Of a DNA stretch of 64,000 nucleotides, positions 42,899 to 50,967 are shown in pieces. The translations under genes and the position numbers were made by a program. Positions within the stretch are counted from its first letter, which is position 1; the number at the start of each line of letters is the position of its first letter. The stretch is from Bacteroidales bacterium (GTDB lineage Bacteria; Bacteroidota; Bacteroidia; Bacteroidales; F082): the NCBI GenBank assembly GCA_016936355.1, contig JAFGYB010000010.1, forward strand, positions 61,556-125,555. The letters are read 5' to 3'. The notes under the pieces are model-generated. The model did no database searches. It was not told the DNA's origin and worked only from the letters and a program-made list of their open reading frames with translations.

Positions 42899-43020
42899 GT
42901 ACAGCAGCATTAATATTAATGATTTCGGTCCAGGGTTTGGTCACGGTCGTTACGGTTTACTTTTTTCTCAGGGTGTTAAAAGCGCCTCCAAAAGAAGATT
43001 CCGGAACGCCCGAAGACTAA
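42895..43020 (+). CDS. MetS-like small subunit of the NSS transporter
   Basis: A 41-residue protein. Translation shows one membrane helix (about 4-27, ALILMISVQGLVTVVTVYFF) followed by LRVLKAPP and an acidic tail ending TPED. This is the shape of the methionine/alanine importer small subunit (MetS). It starts in the ATGA that also ends the transporter gene, so it is translationally coupled. Such subunits are needed for activity of the partner NSS transporter. Confidence 0.85.
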   Translation: MSTAALILMISVQGLVTVVTVYFFLRVLKAPPKEDSGTPED

Positions 43021-43050
43021 GAAACCACCGACCGGCTCTGACAGCGTTCA

Positions 43051-43081
43051 ACATTTGTTTTGCAGTATTTAAAACAAATGT
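43051..43081. promoter_or_regulatory. Perfect 11-base inverted repeat before the helix-hairpin-helix gene
   Basis: ACATTTGTTTT (43051-43061) and AAAACAAATGT (43071-43081) around a 9-base loop, ending three bases before the ATG at 43085. It could be an operator or, as RNA, a hairpin that masks the start codon. Confidence 0.55.
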
Positions 43082-43084
43082 ATT

Positions 43085-44008
43085 ATGATGTATCGAAGTA
43101 TCAGAAAATGGTTGAAAGACTTCTTCACACTCAGCAAAAATGAACAACGGGGGATCCTGGTGTTGCTGTTTTTCATTATCCTGGTTTTACTGGTGAATGG
43201 GGTTGTTGTCCCCATCCTTCCTCATGCTGAACCGGAACAGGAAGACACCGCTTTTCAACGACAAATCAGTCAATTTATAGCGGCCCGGCAACGCATGGAA
43301 GATTCCATCCAAACCACCCGGTTGCAAAACAAAGGTCGGCTGAAACGTCCTCAGGCCCTTTTGAAAATCCATCCCTTTCCTTTTGATCCGAACCTCATGA
43401 ATCAGGATCTGGGAAAAAAGCTGGGACTGTCTGAAAAACAGGTTCTGACCCTTCAAAATTATCTAAGGAAAGGCGGCCGGTTCAAAAAGAAAGACGACTT
43501 TAAAAAGATGTATTGTATTTCCGATGCCGAATATGAAATTCTGGCTCCCTATATTCACTTCCAACATTCCCAAAAGAAAACCAAACTCATCTATCATACG
43601 GTACAGTTGAACCGGTGCGATTCCGCGGATCTTGTTCACAACCTGCACCTCTCTTCCTTTCTGGCCCGAAGAATCATTAAATTCAGAACGGCTTTGGGGA
43701 ATTTTTACACCCAAACACAACTGAAAGAGGTATACGGGCTTACTCCTGAAACGTATCAGAAAATCGCTCCTTACCTACACTGCGACAGCTCACAAGTACA
43801 AAAGATAGACCTGAACAATGCCTCTTTTAAAGAACTGTTGCACCACCCCTACCTGAATTACGACAACACCTTGAAAATAGCCAAAATCAGAAGCCGGTTG
43901 CATGGCTATGCCCGTCTGGAACAACTGAAAACAGATGCCTACATCCCGGATTCCGTATACCGGAAAATCCGTCCGTACTTGTACCTGCGCCCGCAAAAAA
44001 TGAAATAG
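43085..44008 (+). CDS. Membrane-anchored helix-hairpin-helix protein (ComEA-like)
   Basis: A 307-residue protein. A basic N-terminus and one membrane helix (about 24-44) precede the PFPFDPN segment (98-104) seen in Bacteroidota HhH proteins. At least three helix-hairpin-helix units follow: LSEKQVLTLQNYLRKGG, LSSFLARRIIKFRTALGNF and the last from about 238 (KIDLNNASFKELL). ComEA proteins bind incoming DNA in transformation; this one may bind DNA in the periplasm, but uptake genes are not nearby. Start could be Met1 or Met2. A perfect palindrome lies directly upstream. Confidence 0.82.
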   Translation: MMYRSIRKWLKDFFTLSKNEQRGILVLLFFIILVLLVNGVVVPILPHAEPEQEDTAFQRQISQFIAARQRMEDSIQTTRLQNKGRLKRPQALLKIHPFPFDPNLMNQDLGKKLGLSEKQVLTLQNYLRKGGRFKKKDDFKKMYCISDAEYEILAPYIHFQHSQKKTKLIYHTVQLNRCDSADLVHNLHLSSFLARRIIKFRTALGNFYTQTQLKEVYGLTPETYQKIAPYLHCDSSQVQKIDLNNASFKELLHHPYLNYDNTLKIAKIRSRLHGYARLEQLKTDAYIPDSVYRKIRPYLYLRPQKMK

Positions 44009-44021
44009 TCCTTTGCCGGTG

Positions 44022-44047
44022 AAAGAAACAGTGGTTTCTTCTTCTTT
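44022..44047 (+). terminator. Possible terminator after the helix-hairpin-helix gene
   Basis: Seven-base stem AAGAAAC/GTTTCTT, loop AGTG, followed by the pyrimidine run CTTCTTTC rather than a pure T run. Confidence 0.4.
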
Positions 44048-44144
44048 CGCAACAACCGGGTAATTTATACTCGGTTTACATTCCTGAGACACAAAGAGAA
44101 TTTCCACCAATATTTGTATATTCGCCCCCTTAATCCAAAATAAA

Positions 44145-45581
44145 ATGAGTGTAAAAGCGATAATTAAGGAGTTTCCGAGGACATTCTGGGTCGGCAACAC
44201 ACTGGAATTAATCGAGCGCTGGGCATGGTATGGTTTCTTCATGCTTTTTGCCAATTACATGACCCGTTCCTCCGATTTGGGAGGGTTACAATTCACCCAG
44301 ATTGAAAAAGGATACATCATGGGGATCGGTACCGGTATCCTCTATTTCCTTCCGGTCATAACCGGAGCCATTGCCGACAAATACGGTTACAAAAGGGTTC
44401 TTTACCTGGCTTTTACCGTGTACACCACGGCGTTCATTTTCCTGCCCATGTTCCACAGTTTTACAGGCGTATTCATCATGTATCTGTACCTGGCTCTGGG
44501 GGCAGCTTTGTTTAAACCCATTGTTTCAGCTACAGTAGCAAAAACCACCAACGACCGAACGGCATCTATCGGATTCGGGATCTTTTATATGATGGTAAAC
44601 CTGGGCGCCTTTTTCGGCCCCATGCTGACCCTGTTGTACAGCAACAGTTCCTATTCCATGGTTTTCCATATTTCTGCCGGAATGATCGCTTTGAACTTTT
44701 TGATTCTCTTCTTTTATAAAGAACCCGACCGCGTACCGTCAAAGGAAAGCCTGAGTCAATCCATTCTCGGTGTTTTCAAAAACATAGGCCTGGTATTCAA
44801 GGATCTCAGATTCGTTCTTTTTTTGGTGATCGTTGCCGGATTCTGGACGATGTACAATCAGCTCTTTTTCACGCTGCCGGTTTTCATTGCCCAGTGGATA
44901 GACACGGCCAAACTGTACCATTTCTTTAGCGGAATTCTCCCTTTTATCGCAACTAATTACAGCCACCACGGCCAGATGGACCCCGAGTTTATCACCAATC
45001 TGGATGCCCTATCCATCATCATCTTCCAGATCATCGTTTCCTCCGTTGTTATGCGCTGGAGACCTTTGGGAACCATGGTTACCGGATTCATTGTCAGTTC
45101 GGTCGGGATGTCGCTGAGTCTGCTCACCCAGAACATCAGCTATACCATTATTGCCATTTTTATCTTTTCCATCGGCGAAATGACGGCTTCTCCAAAAATC
45201 ACGGAATACATCGGAAGAATTGCCCCGCCGGATAAAAAAGCCCTGTATATGGGGTATTCGTTCATTCCGGTATTCCTGGGGAACATTTTTGCCGGTTTTA
45301 TTTCGGGGAATGTCTACCAAAGCATGTCAGACAAACATACACTCCTGGTGAAAGAGGTGATGAAGCGGGGAATTCAAATGCCCAAAGGACTCACACTCCA
45401 ACAGTATTTTGATCAGGCAGCTCAAGCCATGCACATGAAACCCGAACAACTCACCAATTACCTTTGGAAAACCTATCATCCTTCCAGTATCTGGACCGTT
45501 ATCCTGGCCATTGGTCTGGCAGCAGCACTGATGCTTTGGATCTATGACAAATATATTCTGAACAGAGTAAGTCACACGTAA
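44145..45581 (+). CDS. Proton-coupled oligopeptide transporter (POT/MFS), copy 1
   Basis: A 478-residue inner-membrane transporter of the POT branch of the major facilitator superfamily. The first helix has ELIERWAWYGFFMLF (about 25-39), the proton-coupling ExxER motif in variant form. AIADKYGYKRVLY gives the MFS loop motif, and FGIFYMMVNLGAFFGP the PTR2 signature. Di- and tripeptides are the expected substrates. A very similar paralogue follows 18 bases after the stop, suggesting a tandem duplication with later divergence. Confidence 0.92.
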   Translation: MSVKAIIKEFPRTFWVGNTLELIERWAWYGFFMLFANYMTRSSDLGGLQFTQIEKGYIMGIGTGILYFLPVITGAIADKYGYKRVLYLAFTVYTTAFIFLPMFHSFTGVFIMYLYLALGAALFKPIVSATVAKTTNDRTASIGFGIFYMMVNLGAFFGPMLTLLYSNSSYSMVFHISAGMIALNFLILFFYKEPDRVPSKESLSQSILGVFKNIGLVFKDLRFVLFLVIVAGFWTMYNQLFFTLPVFIAQWIDTAKLYHFFSGILPFIATNYSHHGQMDPEFITNLDALSIIIFQIIVSSVVMRWRPLGTMVTGFIVSSVGMSLSLLTQNISYTIIAIFIFSIGEMTASPKITEYIGRIAPPDKKALYMGYSFIPVFLGNIFAGFISGNVYQSMSDKHTLLVKEVMKRGIQMPKGLTLQQYFDQAAQAMHMKPEQLTNYLWKTYHPSSIWTVILAIGLAAALMLWIYDKYILNRVSHT

Positions 45582-45599
45582 TAACTGAATAGTAACACA

Positions 45600-47285
45600 A
45601 TGAGTAAAATTGTAAGAACTTTCAAAAAATTCCCCCGGGTTTTCTGGATCGGAAACACCATGGAATTGTTTGAACGATGGGCCTGGTATGGCCTGTTTGC
45701 AGTACTGGCCCTGTACCTGACCCTTTCGCCCGATACCGGAGCACTGGGATTCACACAAACACAAAAAGGCGATATATTAGGAATCGTCACCGCCATATTG
45801 TATTTGCTGCCCATTATTACCGGAGCCATTGCCGATCGATACGGCTACCGGAAAGTACTGATTCTGGCGTACATTGTATTGTCCAGCGGCTATTTTATGA
45901 TGGGCCGGTTCACCGCCTACGGTTTTGTCTTTTTTGCCTTTCTCTACGTTGCCCTGGGTGCGGCTATGTTTAAGCCCATCGTTTCGGCGACAGTGGCCAA
46001 ATCGACGGATAAAGACACCCGTTCCATCGGCTTCGGTATTTTTTACATGATGGTAAACATCGGGGGATTCTTTGGTCCCATCGTGGCCTCCAAGATGCGG
46101 GTGATCAACTGGGATTATGTGTTCATTATGTCTACCTTATCCATCCTGGTTAACCTCGTACTGGTGCTGCTCTTTTACAAAGAACCCAAAAGAGACAAAC
46201 CCCTGGAGTCCAAGAATATTTTTTACGATTACGGCATTATTTTGTGGACCCTGATCACCTCTATCATCATTTTTGTGGTGTTCTTTACTCTTTTCCTGAG
46301 CATTTACATCCTTGAAACTCTCGTGATCGTCTTTACAAAGAAACGCTTCAGCTTTAGGTTTGTTGAGCTGCTCACGAGAGCCTACAGCTTCAGAATAAAA
46401 GGAAAGACCATCAAACTCTCCTTAGGCGAGGACAACAATAAAATCTTCAACAACATCACCACCATTTTCAAGGATTCCAAGTTTATTTTGTTCCTGTTCT
46501 TCATTGTGGGTTTCTGGACCATGTTCAACCAGATTTTCTACACACTACCCAACTTTGTGGAACAGTGGGTCGATACCCACGCACTGTATACGGCATTTGC
46601 CAATACCTGGTCGGGACTTACCTGGTTCTTTGGACCTGAAAACGGTCAACCGGTCATCAAACCCGAAATCATCGTCAGCTTCGATGCCATGTTTATCATC
46701 CTCTTCCAGCTGGTGGTTTCCAGCATTGCCATGCGGTTAAAACCCATTAATTCCATCATCAGTGGAATCATCGTGGCGGCAATTGGTGTGGGACTGGCTT
46801 TCTCAACCCACAATGTATTTTATGTGGTGTTCGGTATTTTTATTTTCTCGCTGGGCGAAATGGCCGCTTCTCCCAAGTTTACCGAGTACATCGGTATTAT
46901 TGCCCCCAGAGAAAAAACGGGATTGTACATGGGCTATTCTTTCCTGCCGGTAGCCATCGGTAACCTGCTGGCCGGTTTCCTTTCGGGAAGAGTGTATCAA
47001 ACCATGAGCGACAAGGTATCATTAATACAGATTGAAGCTGCCAAAAGAGGGCTGGAAATTCCGGCTATTTCAAAAACCACCGGATTTACTCAAACCGATT
47101 ATTTCGACAAATTCTCCAAGCTGACTGGCATGTCGCAACAACAGATCACTGAATATTTGTGGAAACACTACCACCCCTCACAGATCTGGGTGGTCTTTTT
47201 CATCATCGGTGCCATCGCCGTAGCCGGTTTGTGGATTTACGACCGTTTTATATTAGGCAAGGACAAAGAGACCAAAGCAGCTTAA
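45600..47285 (+). CDS. Proton-coupled oligopeptide transporter (POT/MFS), copy 2 with central insertion
   Basis: A 561-residue paralogue of the preceding transporter, with ELFERWAWYGLFAVL, AIADRYGYRKVLI and FGIFYMMVNIGGFFGP in the same places. It carries about 65 extra residues between helices 6 and 7 (about 215-285): an additional strongly hydrophobic stretch (TLITSIIIFVVFFTLFLSIYI) followed by a basic segment. A 9-base perfect inverted repeat lies inside this insertion (46318-46326 and 46372-46380). Its stop codon is shared with the convergent thioesterase in the palindrome TTAA. Confidence 0.92.
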   Translation: MSKIVRTFKKFPRVFWIGNTMELFERWAWYGLFAVLALYLTLSPDTGALGFTQTQKGDILGIVTAILYLLPIITGAIADRYGYRKVLILAYIVLSSGYFMMGRFTAYGFVFFAFLYVALGAAMFKPIVSATVAKSTDKDTRSIGFGIFYMMVNIGGFFGPIVASKMRVINWDYVFIMSTLSILVNLVLVLLFYKEPKRDKPLESKNIFYDYGIILWTLITSIIIFVVFFTLFLSIYILETLVIVFTKKRFSFRFVELLTRAYSFRIKGKTIKLSLGEDNNKIFNNITTIFKDSKFILFLFFIVGFWTMFNQIFYTLPNFVEQWVDTHALYTAFANTWSGLTWFFGPENGQPVIKPEIIVSFDAMFIILFQLVVSSIAMRLKPINSIISGIIVAAIGVGLAFSTHNVFYVVFGIFIFSLGEMAASPKFTEYIGIIAPREKTGLYMGYSFLPVAIGNLLAGFLSGRVYQTMSDKVSLIQIEAAKRGLEIPAISKTTGFTQTDYFDKFSKLTGMSQQQITEYLWKHYHPSQIWVVFFIIGAIAVAGLWIYDRFILGKDKETKAA

Positions 47286-47710
47286 CTGTTCTGGAATTTT
47301 TCAAGAAATGCTGCAGGCACCGGGAGTTTCTTTCGGTGCCTGTAATCGTAAAAGACAATCCGTGTTTTGGCCCGGGCCACTTCTTTGCCTGAAGGCTGAT
47401 GGGTCAGCAAATAATAAAAATCACAGGCAGCATTGGTAAAATCACTCAGGGCAACGGATACTTCAATTTTGTCGCCATGAAAAGCTTCCGATTTATAGAC
47501 GATTACCGCATCCGACTGGATCAAACCGGCACCGTACACATCAAATTCCGTATGGTCTTCGCTTTTCAGGAATCGGATCCGGGCTTCATGGACCAATCTT
47601 AACACAGCATCGTTACCCAAATGGCCGCCGTAGTTTAAGTCGGAAACCCGTACGGTCAGTTCTGTTTTGTATAAAAAATGCTCCGGAAGATCAATTTTTA
47701 CTTTTCCCAT
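47282..47710 (-). CDS. Acyl-CoA thioesterase (4HBT hot-dog fold)
   Basis: A 142-residue single hot-dog domain. TVRVSDLNYGGHLGNDAVLRLVHEARIRFL matches the 4-hydroxybenzoyl-CoA thioesterase/YbgC type, in which an Asp (here Asp24 in VSDLNYGGH) is catalytic. VYKSEAFHGDKIEVSVAL and ARAKTRIVFYDY complete the fold. The acyl substrate is unknown. An exact -7 element is 14 bases upstream, and the stop overlaps the POT gene on the other strand. Confidence 0.88.
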   Translation of the reverse strand: MGKVKIDLPEHFLYKTELTVRVSDLNYGGHLGNDAVLRLVHEARIRFLKSEDHTEFDVYGAGLIQSDAVIVYKSEAFHGDKIEVSVALSDFTNAACDFYYLLTHQPSGKEVARAKTRIVFYDYRHRKKLPVPAAFLEKFQNS

Positions 47711-47724
47711 CTTAGTCTTTTGAG

Positions 47725-47732
47725 CAAAGATA
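47725..47732 (-). promoter_or_regulatory. -7 promoter element (TATCTTTG) for the thioesterase
   Basis: Exact minus-strand match, 14 bases upstream of the start at 47710. Confidence 0.55.
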
Positions 47733-47746
47733 GGGAATGAAACAAG

Positions 47747-47771
47747 AAAGGCTGCCGTTGGGCAGCCTTTT
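47747..47771 (-). terminator. Terminator of the gamma-lyase gene
   Basis: Ten-base perfect stem AAAGGCTGCC/GGCAGCCTTT with loop GTTG, three bases past the stop of the minus-strand gene. The minus-strand tail is T-rich but interrupted. Confidence 0.7.
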
Positions 47772-47773
47772 CA

Positions 47774-48979
47774 TTAAATGTAGTTTAGTTCGCGGAGTGT
47801 TTCTTCAATCAGCTGATAACTTCGCTCGATGTTGTGGTCCAGCCCTACAGAGAAACGAACCAGACCGGGTGACAGCCCCATTTCCTGCTGAATTTCATCC
47901 GGAACTTCGGAGGAAGTGCTTTTACCCGAATTGGAGAACAACGTTTTGAAGTAGCCCAGACTTACGGCATGATAGCCTACCCCTTTGTCCTGCATGCGTT
48001 CCATAAAAGGAGCAGCCTGTTCGGCAGTTTCCAGATCAATGGCAATCATACCGCCAAATCCGAAGTCAGGATTCATCATGCGTTTCATCAGTTCGTGTTG
48101 CGGAAATTCCGGATCACCGGGATACACGTGTTTCAATCCGATGGATTTGAATTTCTTTGCCAGGTAAGCAGCATTTTCGCTGTGCTTCTGCATCCGGATG
48201 TGCAAAGTAGCCAGGTTCTTCAGGATGTTGGACGAACGCAGGGGATCCAGGACCGGTCCCAGCAACATGGCCGTCCCGTCGTTTACATTGCTGATGGCAT
48301 CAACAAATTCCTTTGAAGCACAAATGGCTCCGGCAACGGCATCATTCTTCCCGTTGATAAATTTGGTCATACTGTATACCACGATATCGGCTCCCAGCTG
48401 ATAAGGAGCAAAAATCATGGGCGTAAAGGTATTATCCACTACCAGTTGCGTCCCGTTTGCATGGGCAATCTCAGCGAGTACCGGAATATCCGAAATCTGC
48501 AACATGGGATTGGTCATGGTTTCGGTGTACAATACTTTTGTGTTGGGTCGCATGGCTTTGCGCACACTTTCGTGGTCGGTAATGTTCACAAAAGTTACCT
48601 CGATGTTGAACTTTTTAAGGTAATTTGCCAGAAAGGCATAAGTTCCGCCATACGTGGTGACACTCGAAACGATGTGGTCGCCGCTGTTGCACAGTTGCAA
48701 TAAAACGGTGGTGATCGCTGCCATTCCCGATCCGGTTACCCAGGCCATTTCCGTACCTTCCAAAGCGGCCAGTGCCTCCGAAAGGTATTTGTTGCTCGGG
48801 TTCCAGTGCCGTGAATAAAGGTAACAACCTTCCATTTCCCCATGAAAAGTCTTAATCATGGATTCTTCCTGCAAAAAGGTAAAGGTGGCTGAATCGGTGA
48901 TTGACGGATTGACGCCTCCAAACTCACCAAATTGCTCCAGCTTCTGTATCGCTGTAGCAGGATCGTATTTCTTGTCCAT
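47774..48979 (-). CDS. Cys/Met-metabolism PLP enzyme (methionine gamma-lyase-like)
   Basis: A 401-residue fold-type I PLP enzyme of the gamma-lyase/gamma-synthase family. VTGSGMAAITT (81-91) binds the cofactor phosphate, Asp182 (VVDNTFTP) pairs with the pyridine nitrogen, and Lys206 in YSMTKFINGK carries PLP. YLYSRHWNPS is the equivalent of the YSR tetramer motif. HYSRxxNP is modified, so methionine gamma-lyase, cystathionine gamma-lyase or O-acetylhomoserine-type activity are all possible. It is divergent from an Lrp/AsnC regulator with palindromes between the two, so regulation by amino-acid level is likely. Confidence 0.88.
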   Translation of the reverse strand: MDKKYDPATAIQKLEQFGEFGGVNPSITDSATFTFLQEESMIKTFHGEMEGCYLYSRHWNPSNKYLSEALAALEGTEMAWVTGSGMAAITTVLLQLCNSGDHIVSSVTTYGGTYAFLANYLKKFNIEVTFVNITDHESVRKAMRPNTKVLYTETMTNPMLQISDIPVLAEIAHANGTQLVVDNTFTPMIFAPYQLGADIVVYSMTKFINGKNDAVAGAICASKEFVDAISNVNDGTAMLLGPVLDPLRSSNILKNLATLHIRMQKHSENAAYLAKKFKSIGLKHVYPGDPEFPQHELMKRMMNPDFGFGGMIAIDLETAEQAAPFMERMQDKGVGYHAVSLGYFKTLFSNSGKSTSSEVPDEIQQEMGLSPGLVRFSVGLDHNIERSYQLIEETLRELNYI

Positions 48980-48996
48980 TGTTCAATAATTTTTTA

Positions 48997-49004
48997 CAAA
49001 AATA
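48997..49004 (-). promoter_or_regulatory. -7 promoter element (TATTTTTG) for the gamma-lyase
   Basis: Exact minus-strand match, 17 bases upstream of the start at 48979. Confidence 0.6.
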
Positions 49005-49028
49005 CAAAACTATTGACCTTTTTATCCC

Positions 49029-49046
49029 GTTAAATATCTATTTAAC
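49029..49046. promoter_or_regulatory. Candidate Lrp/AsnC operator, perfect palindrome
   Basis: GTTAAATA-TC-TATTTAAC, an 8-base perfect inverted repeat, just upstream of the gamma-lyase -7 element. A second, weaker pair (TACTAT 49063-49068, ATAGTA 49076-49081) lies nearer the regulator gene. Both sit in the 146-base AT-rich gap between divergent genes. Confidence 0.5.
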
Positions 49047-49125
49047 ACATTTATATCAATTTTACTATCTATTTTATAGTATTTTCGCTATCTAAATAAC
49101 AATCTTATATTTATACGAGGAAATA

Positions 49126-49596
49126 ATGAAACCAAATTATCAAATCGACACTCTGGACAAAAACATATTGAGTTACCTGGTAAAGGATGCCCGGGTATCG
49201 TTTCTTGAAGTAGCCCGACAATGCCGTGTATCGGGAGCTTCGATCCATCAGCGGGTCGCCAGACTTCAGGAAAGCGGTGTTCTTTCGGGTTCCCAGTTTT
49301 GTATCAATCCGAAAGGAATGGGCTATATGACCACTGCTTTTGTGGGCGTACAGGTGAACCTGACCAGTACCCGAACGCACGACGAAGTTTTCAACACCAT
49401 TGCAACCATTCCGGAGGTGGTGGAATGCCATCATACCACCGGTAAGTATTCGTTGTTTTTAAAAATATACGCCCGCGACAACGAACACCTGAAGAAAATA
49501 CTGGTAGAAAACATTCAGTCCATTCTGGAGGTAACCGCAACGGAAACATTTATCTCGCTCGAAGAAGGGTTCAGAAGGCAGCTTCCTGCGGATTAA
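49126..49596 (+). CDS. Lrp/AsnC-family transcriptional regulator
   Basis: A 156-residue DNA-binding protein. The N-terminal winged helix-turn-helix (about 5-55) reads LDKNILSYLVKDARVSFLEVARQCRVSGASIHQRVARLQESGVL in outline. The C-terminal RAM/AsnC effector domain (about 65-150) includes VPEVVECHHTTGKYSLFLKIYARD-like sequence. Such proteins form octamers that respond to amino acids. Its position, head to head with a methionine/cysteine lyase, makes that gene and itself the likely targets. Confidence 0.93.
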   Translation: MKPNYQIDTLDKNILSYLVKDARVSFLEVARQCRVSGASIHQRVARLQESGVLSGSQFCINPKGMGYMTTAFVGVQVNLTSTRTHDEVFNTIATIPEVVECHHTTGKYSLFLKIYARDNEHLKKILVENIQSILEVTATETFISLEEGFRRQLPAD

Positions 49597-49636
49597 TTCG
49601 AAGAAAAATTTAGAATCTTGTATCCTGATTAATTCC

Positions 49637-49644
49637 TACATTTG
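49637..49644 (+). promoter_or_regulatory. -7 promoter element (TACATTTG) for lpxD
   Basis: Exact match, 67 bases before the lpxD start, with TTG at 49618-49620 as a possible -33 element. Confidence 0.55.
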
Positions 49645-49711
49645 CATGATAGTACTTGTCTGAACATATCCTTGCTCATACAGGTGATCAAAAACAGAAA
49701 AAACGCTAGCT

Positions 49712-50752
49712 ATGAAATTTTACGCACGACAAATTGCCGAAGTGTTGAACGGGCACGTTGATGGCAATCCGGACGCAGAAGTGACCACCCTATCAAAAAT
49801 TGAGGAAGGAAAGCCCGGAAGCATCAGCTTTCTGGCTAACAAAGCTTATACCAATTATATTTATGATACCCGGGCCGATATTGTGGTGGTTAATGAGGAT
49901 TTCGTTCCTGAAAAGCCCATCCATACTACCCTGATCCGGGTAAAAGATGCCTACTCTGCCTTTACGGCCCTATTGGAAATGTATCAACAGGCAAAGGCGC
50001 AACAACCCGGCATTTCTGAGAATGCTTCCATAGCAGAAACGGCAACCCTGGGGAAAAATGTGTACATCGGTGATTTTGTCGTAATCGGAGCACACACTTC
50101 GATTGGTGACAATTGCCGCATTTATGCCCACACGGTTGTTGGAGCGAATTGCTCTGTGGGTGAGCATACCACGTTGTTTGCCGGGGTAAATATATACGAC
50201 GAGAGTGTGATTGGAAGCCGCTGCATCCTGCATGCAGGTGTAGTGGTAGGTTCCGATGGATTCGGGTTTGCGCCGCAGGACGACAAAACCTACAAAAAAA
50301 TTCCGCAAATCGGGAATGTAATCATCGAAGACGATGTGGAAATAGGTGCCAACACAACGCTGGACCGGGCCACCCTGGGTTCCACCATCATCAGAAAAGG
50401 GGTCAAACTGGACAACCTCATCCAAATTGCCCACAATGTGGAAATCGGAGAAAATACTGTCATTGCCGCCCAGTCCGGTATTTCAGGATCAACCAAAATA
50501 GGGAAAAACTGCGTCATTGCCGGACAAGTGGGGATTGTTGGTCATTTAAAAATTGTAGACGGTACCACGATCACCGCCCAATCAGGGGTCACCAAAAGCC
50601 CGAAAAAACCGGGCATGATGATCGGTGGTTCTCCGGCATTTGACCACATTGACTTTCAAAAATCATCGGTCCATTTCAAGCGATTGAACGAATTGGTCAA
50701 CCGGGTGAATCAGTTGGAACGGCAACTGAAAAGTATGGAAGAACAGGAATAA
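49712..50752 (+). CDS. lpxD: UDP-3-O-acylglucosamine N-acyltransferase
   Basis: A 346-residue lipid A enzyme that adds the second acyl chain to UDP-GlcN. The N-terminal uridine-binding domain (about 1-100) contains GKPGSISFLANKAYTNYIY. The left-handed beta-helix (about 105-310) is built of hexapeptide repeats, with the catalytic-His region LIQIAHNVEIGENTVIAAQSGISGST. A C-terminal helix follows. It opens the lpxD-lpxC-fabZ-lpxA-efp block. A 215-base gap with its own promoter separates it from lpxC. Confidence 0.97.
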   Translation: MKFYARQIAEVLNGHVDGNPDAEVTTLSKIEEGKPGSISFLANKAYTNYIYDTRADIVVVNEDFVPEKPIHTTLIRVKDAYSAFTALLEMYQQAKAQQPGISENASIAETATLGKNVYIGDFVVIGAHTSIGDNCRIYAHTVVGANCSVGEHTTLFAGVNIYDESVIGSRCILHAGVVVGSDGFGFAPQDDKTYKKIPQIGNVIIEDDVEIGANTTLDRATLGSTIIRKGVKLDNLIQIAHNVEIGENTVIAAQSGISGSTKIGKNCVIAGQVGIVGHLKIVDGTTITAQSGVTKSPKKPGMMIGGSPAFDHIDFQKSSVHFKRLNELVNRVNQLERQLKSMEEQE

Positions 50753-50933
50753 TTTTCATTCATCTCCTTTGCGATGTACATGCGACCCAATCAAATATAT
50801 CAATATGATATTCAATCTGTTGCGTCGGTTTTATTTGAAACATTAATTTTAACGATTGGATAAAACAGCAAAGTAAAGCGCTATTGGAAAGTAATTTCAT
50901 CGCCAAACAAACCCATGCGGCAAAAAAAAATAT

Positions 50934-50941
50934 TATTTTTG
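50934..50941 (+). promoter_or_regulatory. -7 promoter element (TATTTTTG) for lpxC
   Basis: Exact match, 26 bases before the lpxC start. Confidence 0.6.
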
Positions 50942-50967
50942 CGAAAATTTTAAGTTAACTTGATTGA

